Assembly (NCBI RefSeq): GCF_011742875.1
Contig: NZ_JAAQTL010000001.1
Coordinates: 124,001-188,000 of the forward strand
Source of the DNA: Luteibacter yeojuensis
GTDB lineage: Bacteria; Pseudomonadota; Gammaproteobacteria; Xanthomonadales; Rhodanobacteraceae
Reading direction: 5' to 3'
DNA: 64,000 bases
Each line of letters begins with the position of its first letter. Position 1 is the first letter of the stretch. Of the stretch, positions 1-8,851 are shown piece by piece. The notes below the pieces were generated by a model. That model saw nothing but the letters and a program-made list of their open reading frames with translations. It had not been told where the DNA came from and made no database searches. Both the position numbers and the translations under genes were made by a program.

Positions 1-962
1 CGGTCGCGCAACGGACGATTGAGCCAGCGTCGCAGAAGGCGCGCACCCATCGGCGTCACGGTTTCGTCGAGGACGCCCAACAAGGTATTGTCGACGTTGC
101 CGCTCTGGTGCGTGTCGATCTCGAGGTTGCGCCGCGTCGCCGCATCCATCGCGATCGTCTCGCCGGCGTTCTCCACGGCCAGGCCGGTGAGATGGGGCAG
201 GGCGCTCTTCTGGGTTTCTTCCACGTAGCCGAGCAGGCAGCCGGCGGCCGCGATCGCCAGCGGCATGCCTTCGACGCCGAACCCGAGCAGGTCGCGCGTC
301 TTGAAGAAGCGGCACAGTTCGCGGGTGGCCGTGTCGCCGTCGAAATGCCAGGGCTGACGCTTGCGCAGGCCGGGCAGGGACGAGACCAGCTTCGGCCAGG
401 CCACGTCTTCGCCGACCAGCGTCTCCGCCGGTTGCAGGCGGGCCAGTTCGGCAGCCAGGCCTTCCGCCGTGGTCACTTCGGTGAGCAGGAAGCGGCCGGT
501 GGACAGATCCACCCAAGCCAGGCCGTAGCCCTTGGGACCGGCGGCGATGGAAAGCAGCAGGTTGTCGCGCCGTTCTTCCATCAGCGCGGCGTCGGTCACC
601 GTGCCGGGGGTGACGATGCGCACGACCTCGCGCTTCACCGGTCCCTTGGACGTGGCGGGGTCGCCGATCTGTTCGCACAGCGCCACGGATTCGCCCAGCT
701 TCACCAGGCGGGCCAGGTAGTTCTCCACGGCGTGATAGGGCACGCCGGCCATGGGAATCGGGGCACCCGCCGACTGGCCGCGCTGGGTCAGCGTGATGTC
801 GAGCAGCCGCGCCGCCTTGCGCGCGTCGTCGTAGAACAGCTCGTAGAAATCGCCCATCCGGAAGAACAAGAGGATGTCCGGGTGCTCCGCCTTCGCCGCC
901 AGGTACTGGCGCATGAAAGGGGTGTGCCCGGCGGCGGCCGAGATGTCTTCTGCCAAAGCCAT
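1..962 (-). CDS. mutS: DNA mismatch repair protein MutS, N-terminal part (gene runs off the window)
   Basis: This is the first 320 or so residues of MutS, the mismatch-recognition ATPase of post-replicative repair. The translation begins [20 protein letters not shown] and contains the MutS domain I hallmark [11 protein letters not shown] (Phe of the mismatch-binding FxE motif), then PxAGVPYHA and a connector domain. The ATPase part lies beyond position 1. The start is taken at the ATG at 962, which aligns with usual MutS N-termini; an in-frame ATG at 980 would add six residues. Neither start has a strong ribosome binding site. A GC-rich hairpin (987-1008) lies just upstream. In related bacteria mutS usually lies close to pncC/cinA-recA; here some 24 kb of accessory DNA separates them. 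Confidence 0.95.
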   Translation of the reverse strand, partial: MALAEDISAAAGHTPFMRQYLAAKAEHPDILLFFRMGDFYELFYDDARKAARLLDITLTQRGQSAGAPIPMAGVPYHAVENYLARLVKLGESVALCEQIGDPATSKGPVKREVVRIVTPGTVTDAALMEERRDNLLLSIAAGPKGYGLAWVDLSTGRFLLTEVTTAEGLAAELARLQPAETLVGEDVAWPKLVSSLPGLRKRQPWHFDGDTATRELCRFFKTRDLLGFGVEGMPLAIAAAGCLLGYVEETQKSALPHLTGLAVENAGETIAMDAATRRNLEIDTHQSGNVDNTLLGVLDETVTPMGARLLRRWLNRPLRD

Positions 963-986
963 GATTTTTCGAGATTCCATGCCGAA

Positions 987-1008
987 GGCGTGCCACCTGC
1001 GGCACGCC
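987..1008. other. GC-rich stem-loop between the delta-60 gene and mutS
   Basis: GGCGTGCC and GGCACGCC form a perfect 8-bp stem with a 6-base loop. There is no T-run on either side, so it is not a standard Rho-independent terminator. It lies between the stop of the delta-60 gene (1080) and the start of mutS on the same strand, so it could weaken read-through or sit in the mutS leader. Confidence 0.45.
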
Positions 1009-1079
1009 GGTCGGACATGATAACGGATGGGCGGGCACCTCCGTCCGGGGGCCTGTTCCCGTGGCGGCTGCGGGGTCCC

Positions 1080-2300
1080 TTAGGGCAGGAATCGGAAAAT
1101 GCTAATGTGGTTGCCTGAGGAATTCGATGTTTGCCCGGTCACTACGTACTTGCCGTCCTCTTGAATCCGTAGCCCGGACAAGAGAACGGAGTAGTTTCCT
1201 TCAGGAGCGATCTCTACGACGCCGTCCTGTCCAAAATCCGTGTCCGGGCTACCGTCGGGCAGAAAGCGTCTTAGCATGCCCAAGCTGGGCACGCCAAACG
1301 TAAAGCCAACAGAAAGAATCTTTCCATCCGGCAGCTGAAGTGCAGATCTCTCATGGGTGCTTACCCTGTCTTCCCTCCAGGGGAGAAGGAGCGGCTGGCC
1401 CTTGTTGAAGCCACTGTCGAGGCCTGATGCCTTCGCATCCAAGCGCGCGATGAAGGCGACAGCGGTAAAGTCGCCCGTCTGTCCAACGACGAGGATTTTG
1501 CCGTTACTTTGTACCGTCGCATTTGAGATCTCGTCATAGCCAGATGTCATCGGCAGATAAAAATGTCCGTCATAGCCAAAGCTTCGGTCAACGCTGCCAT
1601 CTGGCTCGCAGCGGGAAATCATCCCGCCTTCGTTTGAGCCGCCGTTCAACAAGATTTTCCCGTCAGGAAGGATTTGCAATCCGTAGAGACCGTTCCTCGG
1701 AAAGTCGTAGGCAAATCCATTCGTTCCAAACCCTTTATCCAAGGTGCCGTCGACGTGCAAGCGAAAGAGTAATTTGCCGTTCTTGTTGGGATCGCTCCAC
1801 GTTATGCTGGCGAGTACGACTATCTTTCCATCGCTTTGGAGGCCTGCCGAGTGCAGGTCGCGAAAACGGCCAGGCAAGTCATCGATAGCCGCACGCCCAC
1901 CGACTCCGAAACTGCCGTCGAGTTGACCCTGCGGTGTCAGGCGCACGTAGCAAATGTAAAGCGGTGTCTCGCTCCGGTATACAACGCCGCCGATGAGGAC
2001 CTTGCCATCCGGGAGGACGTTCCTGGTCCTCGAACGAAAGTCGTCCGTGAAGCCGAGTGGCGTCTTCGCGATACCGCCCTGGCCCAAATAGGGGAAATTG
2101 GGGTCCAGCGATCCATCCGAAAGGCGACGGACCAGAACAGCGATTTTCGCATATTCGACTCCGATGGTCAGGAACGTTCCGTCCGGCATTAAGGACGAAC
2201 CGCCGGATCCTCTGGAGTGATAATGAACCTGACCGCTGGTTCCAAAATCGGGATCGGGACTGCCTGCGGGAAGCATTTTGCCGGTATGTTTTCCATTCAT
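1080..2300 (-). CDS. delta-60 repeat protein
   Basis: A protein of 406 residues built almost wholly from about seven delta-60 repeats. Each has a LPDGKILxxG-type strand (LPDGKVLIGG, LQSDGKIVVL, LPDGKILLNG, VQSNGKILVV, LPDGKILSVG, IQEDGKYVVT) and a GSxDxxFGxxG turn (GTLDKGFGTNG, GSVDRSFGYDG, GSPDTDFGQDG). Such repeats fold as a beta-propeller-like array and occur in surface or secreted proteins; no enzyme function is known. There is no signal peptide. The start at 2300 is chosen because GAGGTC lies 8 bases before this ATG and the first repeat begins about 15 residues later; an open frame to 2429 has no such site. The gene and its upstream DNA are visibly richer in A and T than their neighbours, which suggests recent acquisition. 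Confidence 0.8.
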   Translation of the reverse strand: MNGKHTGKMLPAGSPDPDFGTSGQVHYHSRGSGGSSLMPDGTFLTIGVEYAKIAVLVRRLSDGSLDPNFPYLGQGGIAKTPLGFTDDFRSRTRNVLPDGKVLIGGVVYRSETPLYICYVRLTPQGQLDGSFGVGGRAAIDDLPGRFRDLHSAGLQSDGKIVVLASITWSDPNKNGKLLFRLHVDGTLDKGFGTNGFAYDFPRNGLYGLQILPDGKILLNGGSNEGGMISRCEPDGSVDRSFGYDGHFYLPMTSGYDEISNATVQSNGKILVVGQTGDFTAVAFIARLDAKASGLDSGFNKGQPLLLPWREDRVSTHERSALQLPDGKILSVGFTFGVPSLGMLRRFLPDGSPDTDFGQDGVVEIAPEGNYSVLLSGLRIQEDGKYVVTGQTSNSSGNHISIFRFLP

Positions 2301-2701
2301 GATATGACCTCGCGATTCCCTGCGTGGAGTTTCCCCTGCTGAGCGATTGTATGTCGCGGTGCGAGGCATCGGTCCACTTCGATTGTCCGTGGCGCCCGGT
2401 CGCCGTAGCCGAAATGGCCGAAGAAACAATACTCATCACCTTGTCACGCGCGTTTTCGCCTGACGATTTGCGAGATATCCTGTCGATCGCACTGTCCACG
2501 CCCGAGCCGTTGGCCTTCACGCGCGCGATAAGGGCGAGCGGGAGATCATTGTTTCCTGTCCCTCGGAGAGCCATGGACCGAATGACCTAGGGCGGCATGC
2601 AAAATCGGCACAAGAAGACGGTGAACCCTGCACGGTTTTGTCAACCGGTAGCTGCTAGCCTCACGCGAGGGGATCCGGACAGTTCACGATCAGGAGTTCC
2701 A
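2301..2701. other. gene-free stretch between the delta-60 gene and the first immunity gene
   Basis: About 400 bases between two diverging genes. Short open frames on both strands have no ribosome binding site and no recognisable product. The stretch must hold the promoters of both genes, but I could not place a convincing -35/-10 pair. The half next to the delta-60 gene shares its lower GC. Confidence 0.5.
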
Positions 2702-3445
2702 ATGCTCGTCAGGCGAAGGAATGGTGCGCGGGCGAACGCCCGCATGCGATGGGTGGCCGTTTTGGCCATGGGGCTGGGGTTAGCGGCGGGGGCCGCGGCG
2801 CAGGAGGCGGGGTCGCACGATTACGACACGCAGGATGCGCGGCTCAACGCCGTCTACAAGAAATTGGCGGGCTCGCTCGACGATGCGGGCCGCAAGGCAT
2901 TGCGCGAGGAAGAGCGGCGATGGATCGCCGGCCGCGACCAGGCGTGCGGTGTCAAGGCCGGCGCGGTCGTCAAGAATATCTGCACCACGACGCAGACCAG
3001 TTTCCGCGCCGACGAACTGGAAAAGCGCATGGGTGGCGCGGGCAGTACAGCGGCAACCCAAGGCGCCGAGGCGGTGGCAGGCGACTGGGGCTATCGCAGC
3101 GACTGCAATCTGGGCCACTACGTCCAGTTGCACGTTCCGGCGACGGGCTCTGCCGAGGAGGGTATGTGGTCGGATGGCACGCGCACGGAAGGCAGCTCGG
3201 GCCGCTTCAAGAGCGAATGGCGCGACGGAAAGCTCTACCTGCGGTTCTGCGCCGACGAGGCCGAGCGCGGCGGCTATCCGGTGTGCCCAGCCTACGGCGA
3301 TGCGGACGCCTACGTCGTACCCGAAGGCAAGCGCCTGGCCTGGTATCGGACCGATGAGAAATTCACCTCGAAATACGTCTCACTGGAGCGCGTGGCGAAA
3401 GGCGGCAAGGCGCCGCTCGACAAGCAGTGCAAGAACGACATGTAA
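2702..3445 (+). CDS. exported LprI-like (DUF1311) protein, probable immunity protein of the next effector
   Basis: A protein of 247 residues. A hydrophobic signal peptide (about residues 15-33) ends AGAAAQ. Residues 38-110 are an LprI-like N-terminal domain: YDTQDARLNAVYKKL, then LREEERRWIAGRDQAC, with the conserved Trp/Arg/Asp and paired cysteines. The C-terminal half has further Cys residues and no named domain. LprI-like proteins act in the periplasm, and some inhibit lysozymes. The gene ends 26 bases before an effector with a lysozyme-like domain on the same strand, as in the immunity-effector pairs elsewhere in the locus. The start at 2702 is chosen because AGGAG lies 6 bases before it; upstream in-frame codons lack this. 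The domain call is firm; the immunity role is inferred. Confidence 0.8.
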   Translation: MLVRRRNGARANARMRWVAVLAMGLGLAAGAAAQEAGSHDYDTQDARLNAVYKKLAGSLDDAGRKALREEERRWIAGRDQACGVKAGAVVKNICTTTQTSFRADELEKRMGGAGSTAATQGAEAVAGDWGYRSDCNLGHYVQLHVPATGSAEEGMWSDGTRTEGSSGRFKSEWRDGKLYLRFCADEAERGGYPVCPAYGDADAYVVPEGKRLAWYRTDEKFTSKYVSLERVAKGGKAPLDKQCKNDM

Positions 3446-3471
3446 CACGCCCATTAACCAGGAGTTGCAAC

Positions 3472-5259
3472 ATGCCAGGATTGACTGATAACGAAGCGCG
3501 CGCTCTGTCCTATTTCGCCATAGGCGTGAGTTCCGAAGGTAGCGACGTCGCTTACCGACTGAGTTTCGCGGGAAACATCGGCAACGATGCCCAGGGCCAT
3601 CCCAGGATGCAGCCCGTCGGCAACAGCGGGTTCTCCATCGGCACCCTGCAGACCGACCTCGGGCAACATCCCGAGGTCGCGACCGAACTGACCGATGCCT
3701 ACCAGGCATGGGCGCACAACGCGCATCCGGAGTGGGCCTTGAGTCCGGCCCAGCGCACGCAGACCATCGCCGACCTTGGTCGTACCGGCCACCAGATCGA
3801 GGCCCAGAACGGCCGTCCGCTCGACGCCACGGTGAAGTCGCACCTCGATGCCTTCATGGCCAGCGAAGCGGGCGTCAATTTCGTCCACCAGCACGATACC
3901 GCGCAGGTAAACAAGCTGATGACGAATGCCATCGCGCCGCTTCAGCAGACCGACCTTTACCGGCACGCCTCCGAGGCGGATCAGGCCCGCCTCATCACGA
4001 TGACGGCCAAGCTCTACAACCAGAGCGAGACCTATGGGAACCGTCTCATCGGCGAGCTTCAACGAGGCGAACTCCACAGCGTGGACGCCGTGCGGCACTC
4101 CATCGACCGCTATCCGGATTACGTGACCGAGGGACGCGATCACGCGTTGGCAGGTGCGGCCTTGTTCAACGATATGCGAACCACCGGCCCCGATCATCCG
4201 CTGCGGCCGGCGTGGGACAACGTGGTCAACCATCCGCTCGTCAATCCGACGCAGCTGGGCAACGATCCGGCGCATCCCAACCTCCCGCACGAATATGCGG
4301 CCATACGCGATGCGTTCACCGATCCGGTGCATTCCCGCGCGATGGTACAGGCGCTGGGCCAGGGCGGTTCCTATGCGAAGACCTCCAACCATCGCGGCTT
4401 TTACTCGGAAGGGCACGACCTCGTGACCTGGGACCGTTCGGGCCACGGCGAGGCGCTGATGAACGGCCAATGGACATCGGTGAACAGCCGCGACGTGTCC
4501 ACCCGCGTCAATGCCGATCGCACGCTGGACGTGAACGTGCGCCGTAACGGTGAGGACGAGCGTCTGTTGCACGTGACTCACCCAGGCCACCTGCGTGCCC
4601 CGACGTCGGGGCATGCCACCGGCGATCATGTGCAGCATCCGGGCACGCTGCGAGAACACGATCACGCCCCCGCGGTCGGCGACCTTCAACGCCAGCTCGC
4701 GCAATTGGGCTATAAGGGCGCCGACGGCCGCACATTGCATCCCGACAACGATTTTGGCGCGAACACGACCGCCGCGTTGAAGAATTTCCAGCGCGAGCAC
4801 GGCCTGGGCGACGATGGTATCGCAGGGGCGAAGACGATGGGGGCGTTGAACCAGGCCTTGCAGACGCGAGCCGCGGGGCTCGACGACTCCGCGCATCCCG
4901 GCAATCCGCTCTATCGGCAGACGCTGGAGGGGGTGCATGCCCTCGATGCCCGGCAGGGACGCACGCCGGACCAGATGAGCACCAACCTCGCCGCCTCGCT
5001 TGCGGTAGCCGCGCATGCTCAGGGCCTTTCGCGAGTCGACCATGTGGCGCTCAGCGACGACGCCCAGCGCCTTTACGCCGTGCAAGGAGACCTCAACTCC
5101 CCATTCAAGCGGATCGCCGAGATCGACGTGGGCCAGTCCGTCGGCAAGACGATGGCGCAGAGCAGCGCGGAATGGCAGCAGCCGCCCGCACAGACGCAAC
5201 AGCCGACACAGCCTCAGCCGCAACAGCAGCAACAGCAGCAACCCGAGGTGCATCGGTAA
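3472..5259 (+). CDS. X-T4SS effector: lysozyme-like domain, peptidoglycan-binding domain and XVIPCD
   Basis: A protein of 595 residues with no signal peptide. Residues 1 to about 230 look lysozyme or transglycosylase-like, with a possible catalytic Glu22 in SSEGSD and the motif GFSIGTLQTD at 53-62. Residues about 395-460 are a PG_binding_1 domain (DLQRQLAQLGYKG, FGANTTAALKNFQ). Residues 470-595 are the XVIPCD domain, with GLSRVDHVALS, YAVQGD, FKRIAE and a Gln-rich tail; this domain binds VirD4 and directs export through the X-T4SS. It probably cleaves peptidoglycan in rival cells. AGGAG lies before the ATG at 3472. It is the only effector here on the plus strand, facing virD4. The hydrolase type is uncertain; the XVIPCD call is strong. 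Confidence 0.88.
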   Translation: MPGLTDNEARALSYFAIGVSSEGSDVAYRLSFAGNIGNDAQGHPRMQPVGNSGFSIGTLQTDLGQHPEVATELTDAYQAWAHNAHPEWALSPAQRTQTIADLGRTGHQIEAQNGRPLDATVKSHLDAFMASEAGVNFVHQHDTAQVNKLMTNAIAPLQQTDLYRHASEADQARLITMTAKLYNQSETYGNRLIGELQRGELHSVDAVRHSIDRYPDYVTEGRDHALAGAALFNDMRTTGPDHPLRPAWDNVVNHPLVNPTQLGNDPAHPNLPHEYAAIRDAFTDPVHSRAMVQALGQGGSYAKTSNHRGFYSEGHDLVTWDRSGHGEALMNGQWTSVNSRDVSTRVNADRTLDVNVRRNGEDERLLHVTHPGHLRAPTSGHATGDHVQHPGTLREHDHAPAVGDLQRQLAQLGYKGADGRTLHPDNDFGANTTAALKNFQREHGLGDDGIAGAKTMGALNQALQTRAAGLDDSAHPGNPLYRQTLEGVHALDARQGRTPDQMSTNLAASLAVAAHAQGLSRVDHVALSDDAQRLYAVQGDLNSPFKRIAEIDVGQSVGKTMAQSSAEWQQPPAQTQQPTQPQPQQQQQQQPEVHR

Positions 5260-5265
5260 CTCAAC

Positions 5266-5328
5266 GTGTGGGAGCCGGCTATGCCGGCGACCCCGCGGCA
5301 GCGGGCACGCTTGCCGCGGCTCCCACAC
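5266..5328. repeat. REP-like palindromic element between two convergent genes
   Basis: A 63-base imperfect palindrome. Its ends, GTGTGGGAGCC and GGCTCCCACAC, are exact inverted copies, and inside are smaller stems (AGCCGGC/GCCGGCG and GCCGCGGC). The GTGGGAGC head matches the look of the REP sequences that are scattered between genes in Pseudomonas and xanthomonads. It lies 7 bases after the lysozyme-like effector and 28 bases before the virD4 stop, so it may also end transcription from both sides. Confidence 0.7.
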
Positions 5329-5356
5329 AAAGCCTGGTGCCTGTCGGATCGACGCG

Positions 5357-7039
5357 TCAAACGGCCAGCTGCGGCACGTCCGCCTTTTTCATGAGGCGCG
5401 AGGTGAAGTACTTGTCCTGGTAGTAGCGTATCTTCTCGCACATCACAGGATGTGGGATGCCCTCGTAGAGAAATACCTCTTTCTCCGTGCCCATCGCCTT
5501 CAGTTCCTGCGGCAGCATCAGCGCACGCCTTTCCTCGCTGTGGCTGCGGGAAACGTCGCCCTTCTTGCTCCTGGTGACGTTTTCGCGGCGCACCGTGGTA
5601 TAGCCCAGCATGTCCGAATAGTCGTTCGCATCCTGCTGCTCGCGCGGTGCGTAGACAATCTGCAGGGCGTGGTTGGTGATGACGGTGCGCGAGACGTCCT
5701 TGCCGTACGTGGCATCCAATTGGGCCATGCTCTGGATGATGGGTAACAGGCGGATGTTGTAGCCGGCCATGTACGAAACCGCCGAAGCGATGATCTCGAC
5801 CTTGCCGATGGAGGTGAATTCGTCCATCAGCAGCAGGCACTGGTGCTTCAGGCTAGGGTCGTTCTGCGGCAACACCTTGGTGTTGAGATTGATCAGCTGG
5901 CTGAAGAACAGGTTCACGATCAGGCGGCTTTCGGCCAGCTTGTTAGGCTGGATGCCGATGTAGACCGTCATGCGCTTCTTGCGCACGTCCGTGAGCAGGA
6001 AGTCGTCCTCGCTGGTGGCCGCGTCCAGCACCGGGTTGATCCATGCGTTCAGCGGTTCCTTGAAGGTGCCGAGGATCGAGGCGAACGTCTCGTTGGCCTG
6101 GGACAGCAGGTTGGCGAAGGCCGATTGGGCATTCGCACTCAGGCTGGGATCCTTCGACAGACGTGTGTACAGCTCGCGCAGGTCCGTACCGTCGCCCGAC
6201 GACAGGCGATAGATCATGCCCAGCGTAGGCTTGCTCCGTACCACTTCGGGGCGACCCTTGGCTTCGTCGTCGTCCCATTTCTCGCACAGGTACAGTGAGA
6301 AGGCCATGAAGGCGTTGCGTGCCTGGCTGACCCAGAACTTCTGGTCGTCGGACCCATCCGGATAAAGCATCGAGGCGATGCTCATAAGGTCCGACACCCG
6401 GAAGGCCGGGTCCTTCGAGACGTAGCTCAAGGGATTCCAGCGATGCGTGCGGCGGTCCTCCGCGAACGGATTGAACAGGTAGATCTTTTGTCCCTGGGAC
6501 GCGCGCCAGCCGCTGGTCAGGTCGAAGTTCTCCTGCTTGATATCCAGCACCACCACCGATTCCTGGTAGTCGAGCAGGTTCGGGATCACGACGCCCACGC
6601 CCTTGCCCGAGCGGGTAGGGGCGGCGAGGATCACGAACTGCTGCCCCGGCAGGCGGACCAGGTTGCCCTTGAACTTGCCCACGAGGATGCCGTTGGGGGC
6701 GGGCGAGAGCATCTTCTGCTTGCGCAGGTCCGATGCGGTGGCGAAGCGTGCGTCGCCGTGCATGGATTGCTTCCTGGGCTTGAGAAGGAAGTACAGCGCC
6801 ACGCACCAGGCGATGAGTGGGAGCACGAAGCCGATGAGACCGGCCGTTTCGATTTTCCACACGTATGGCTGGAACTCGGGCCTGCCCAAGGACTTCACGT
6901 ACTCGAAGTACGTCTTCCATTCCAGCGGTACGTCGTGCAGGCCGAGGAGCAGCAGCGTGAGGTAGCCGGCGAAGTATTCGCCCACGGCGAGGGCCACGAT
7001 CACGAGGCCCAGCGCCCAATATCCCCTGTGTTTGGTCAT
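5357..7039 (-). CDS. virD4: VirD4 type IV coupling protein
   Basis: A protein of 560 residues, the ATPase that recruits effectors to the secretion channel. Two membrane segments lie near residues 10-33 and 66-86. The Walker A motif is APTRSGKGVG at 140-149, followed by VVVLDIKQEN and, near residues 395-405, LLLMDEFTSIGK (Walker B), as in the TraG/VirD4 family. In Xanthomonas the VirD4 all-alpha domain binds the XVIPCD of effectors, four of which are coded in this locus. It is the last gene of the minus-strand run, 9 bases after a small exported protein. In the X. citri locus virD4 stands next to virB7 instead, so this order differs. Confidence 0.96.
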   Translation of the reverse strand: MTKHRGYWALGLVIVALAVGEYFAGYLTLLLLGLHDVPLEWKTYFEYVKSLGRPEFQPYVWKIETAGLIGFVLPLIAWCVALYFLLKPRKQSMHGDARFATASDLRKQKMLSPAPNGILVGKFKGNLVRLPGQQFVILAAPTRSGKGVGVVIPNLLDYQESVVVLDIKQENFDLTSGWRASQGQKIYLFNPFAEDRRTHRWNPLSYVSKDPAFRVSDLMSIASMLYPDGSDDQKFWVSQARNAFMAFSLYLCEKWDDDEAKGRPEVVRSKPTLGMIYRLSSGDGTDLRELYTRLSKDPSLSANAQSAFANLLSQANETFASILGTFKEPLNAWINPVLDAATSEDDFLLTDVRKKRMTVYIGIQPNKLAESRLIVNLFFSQLINLNTKVLPQNDPSLKHQCLLLMDEFTSIGKVEIIASAVSYMAGYNIRLLPIIQSMAQLDATYGKDVSRTVITNHALQIVYAPREQQDANDYSDMLGYTTVRRENVTRSKKGDVSRSHSEERRALMLPQELKAMGTEKEVFLYEGIPHPVMCEKIRYYQDKYFTSRLMKKADVPQLAV

Positions 7040-7048
7040 GAACGTCGC

Positions 7049-7369
7049 TCAGTGATCGTAGGGGGATTGTTCGCCGGTGCCGACGCCTTTCCAGGCGCCC
7101 TGGCCAACGCCGGTGCATATCGCCTGCCACTCGGCGAGGGACGCGTAATCGTCCTGCGTGGCGGGACGGCCATAAGGTGTGTTCGGCGGATCGCACGAGG
7201 GATCCCACATGAAGGTGCCGGCCGCCGCCGATACGGGCCACCAACATTTCGCAGGGTTCTTCTGTCCATAGGTGCAAAAGACAAACGGGTCGTTGTCACG
7301 GTACGTAAGCGCCTGGCCGCTTGCGGCCCCGGCGAACATCGCGGCTGCCAAGAAGATCCATGTTTTCAT
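7049..7369 (-). CDS. small exported Cys/Trp-rich protein of unknown function
   Basis: A protein of 106 residues. The signal peptide MKTWIFLAAAMFAGAASGQA is clear, with cleavage near residue 19, leaving about 87 residues with three Cys (FCTYGQ, KCWWPV, AICTGV and DPSCDP regions) and several Trp. I recognise no domain. AGGA lies 6 bases before the ATG. The gene lies 39 bases after the lipase effector and 9 bases before virD4, so it is made with the T4SS. It could be a second immunity protein for the lipase or a periplasmic accessory of the system; the sequence does not decide. Confidence 0.7.
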   Translation of the reverse strand: MKTWIFLAAAMFAGAASGQALTYRDNDPFVFCTYGQKNPAKCWWPVSAAAGTFMWDPSCDPPNTPYGRPATQDDYASLAEWQAICTGVGQGAWKGVGTGEQSPYDH

Positions 7370-7408
7370 AGCGAGTCCTGTTTCGGTTGAAGAGTGTCCA
7401 CCTGCCGG

Positions 7409-8851
7409 TCACATACCCGGTTGCGGTCGTGCCGGTTGCTGTTGCTCGACGGCCTGCGCGATCTGCTGCGCCTGTTGCTGGGTCTGGCCTTGTTGCAGGA
7501 GTATCTGGCTGCTCTTTTCCAGGGGCGTGGCCATCGCCTCCTGGGTGTTCACTTCGGCGACGCGCTTGAAGGCCGACTGTGGATCGCCCTGCACGACATA
7601 AGCGCGAGTGGCGTCGCCGTTGAGCGCCACCTGGTCGATGCGCTGGAGATCGGCTTGCTTTGCCGCCACGGTCAGCGATGCGGCCAGTCGGTCGCTGCGC
7701 TCGTCCGACGGCCGCTGGTGCTGCCGATCCAGCTCCTGGACGCCATCGCGGGCCTGCCGGAAGAGAGCGTGGTCCGGATGCTCGGGCTGGTCGACGCGAG
7801 GTGCGGGTTTGTCGTGATCGAACCAGGAGCCCGGATGGGTCAGGGTGTCCCAGGTACCGGATACCTTGTTACCTATGGCGTGACCCGCGGCACTGGCGTC
7901 CTCGGCAATCTCGTGGCCCACACGCTTCGCGGCTTCGGCGACTTCGTGGGCGGCATGCCCAATCGCCTGGCCGGCCGCCGCCACGTCCTTCACCACCTCG
8001 TGGCCGAGCCGATCGATCCCTTCGCCGATCTCCTTCGGTATTTCCCAAGTCGCCGACAGCCCCTTGCGGAGATCCATGACGTCGTCGCGGTAGCGATCGA
8101 TCATGCCTTCGTGGGCGCGGTAGCGGGCCTGGCTCTCGGGGTTGACGATCGACTGGCCGAGCAGCTTGCTGTCCGGCACGAAGTTGTCGATGGCATGGGC
8201 ATCGAAGTCCGTCGCCTTGATCGGATTGCGCGGCGAGAGGATGCCGCCGTCGTCGCGATAGCCTGCCTTCGAAAGCGTGTCGATATCCTGTTGCGCGGCA
8301 TAGACCCGCACTTCGCCGAAATGCGGGCTGGCTGCGCTTACGGGATCGCCGGCACGTACGTGATCGATGACCTGGTTTCCGCCTTCGGGTACGCCAAAGA
8401 GGCTGGCTGCGCCGTAGGCGTTGAAGGTTTCGCCGTGAAGCCCGAACTTGGCGGCGTTGATCTCGGCCAGCGTGCCTCCCAGCGAGTGACCGGTGACCGT
8501 GACCTCGATGGGGTTGGGTGACCGTTCCGATTCGCTGGCGGCGCGGTCAAGTACACGTTTGGTGAACTCGGCGGCCTTGCTTTCCTGGGCGTTGACTCCT
8601 AGCAGGACCATGCCGGCATCGACACCGCCATCGTGGATTGGCTCGCGGTCAAATTCCGTACCCCGATAGGCAATGATGATCTCGTGCGTGTCCTGGCGTT
8701 GGTATGCAGTCGCCTGCAAGCCCGTGCTGGGATCGTTGATGGTGTCGATGGCCGAGTAGGTGACTCCGTCGAGGTCGAAATTCTTCCTCAGGACGGGATC
8801 GTGATAACTCTCCTTCGCCAATAGAGCGTAGTCGGTCGAGCGCAAGCTCAC
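7409..8851 (-). CDS. X-T4SS effector: class 3 lipase with XVIPCD
   Basis: A protein of 480 residues starting with GTG, preceded by GGAG and overlapping the stop of the upstream gene (GTGA). Residues 1 to about 235 are a fungal-type class 3 lipase: GHSLGG at 121-126 (nucleophile Ser123), a likely Asp169 in RAGDPVS and His219 in DAHAID. Residues about 275-335 are an Ala-rich run of HExxxAA-type repeats, probably an amphipathic helix. Residues 354-480 are the XVIPCD with DLQRIDQVAL, YVVQGDPQSAFKRVAE and a Gln-rich tail. It probably attacks phospholipids of target cells. The preceding exported protein (8848-9435) is its likely immunity partner. Domain calls are firm, substrate inferred. Confidence 0.92.
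   Translation of the reverse strand: MSLRSTDYALLAKESYHDPVLRKNFDLDGVTYSAIDTINDPSTGLQATAYQRQDTHEIIIAYRGTEFDREPIHDGGVDAGMVLLGVNAQESKAAEFTKRVLDRAASESERSPNPIEVTVTGHSLGGTLAEINAAKFGLHGETFNAYGAASLFGVPEGGNQVIDHVRAGDPVSAASPHFGEVRVYAAQQDIDTLSKAGYRDDGGILSPRNPIKATDFDAHAIDNFVPDSKLLGQSIVNPESQARYRAHEGMIDRYRDDVMDLRKGLSATWEIPKEIGEGIDRLGHEVVKDVAAAGQAIGHAAHEVAEAAKRVGHEIAEDASAAGHAIGNKVSGTWDTLTHPGSWFDHDKPAPRVDQPEHPDHALFRQARDGVQELDRQHQRPSDERSDRLAASLTVAAKQADLQRIDQVALNGDATRAYVVQGDPQSAFKRVAEVNTQEAMATPLEKSSQILLQQGQTQQQAQQIAQAVEQQQPARPQPGM

Noticed and set aside
2324..2574. Possible small genes on both strands upstream of the delta-60 gene
   Set aside because: No ribosome binding site, no family resemblance, and they differ in frame with no supporting composition.
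3454..5328. 624-codon open frame opposite the lysozyme-like effector
   Set aside because: It mirrors a gene with clear domains; high GC leaves the opposite strand open. The translation is His/Arg/Val-rich and has no domain or ribosome binding site.
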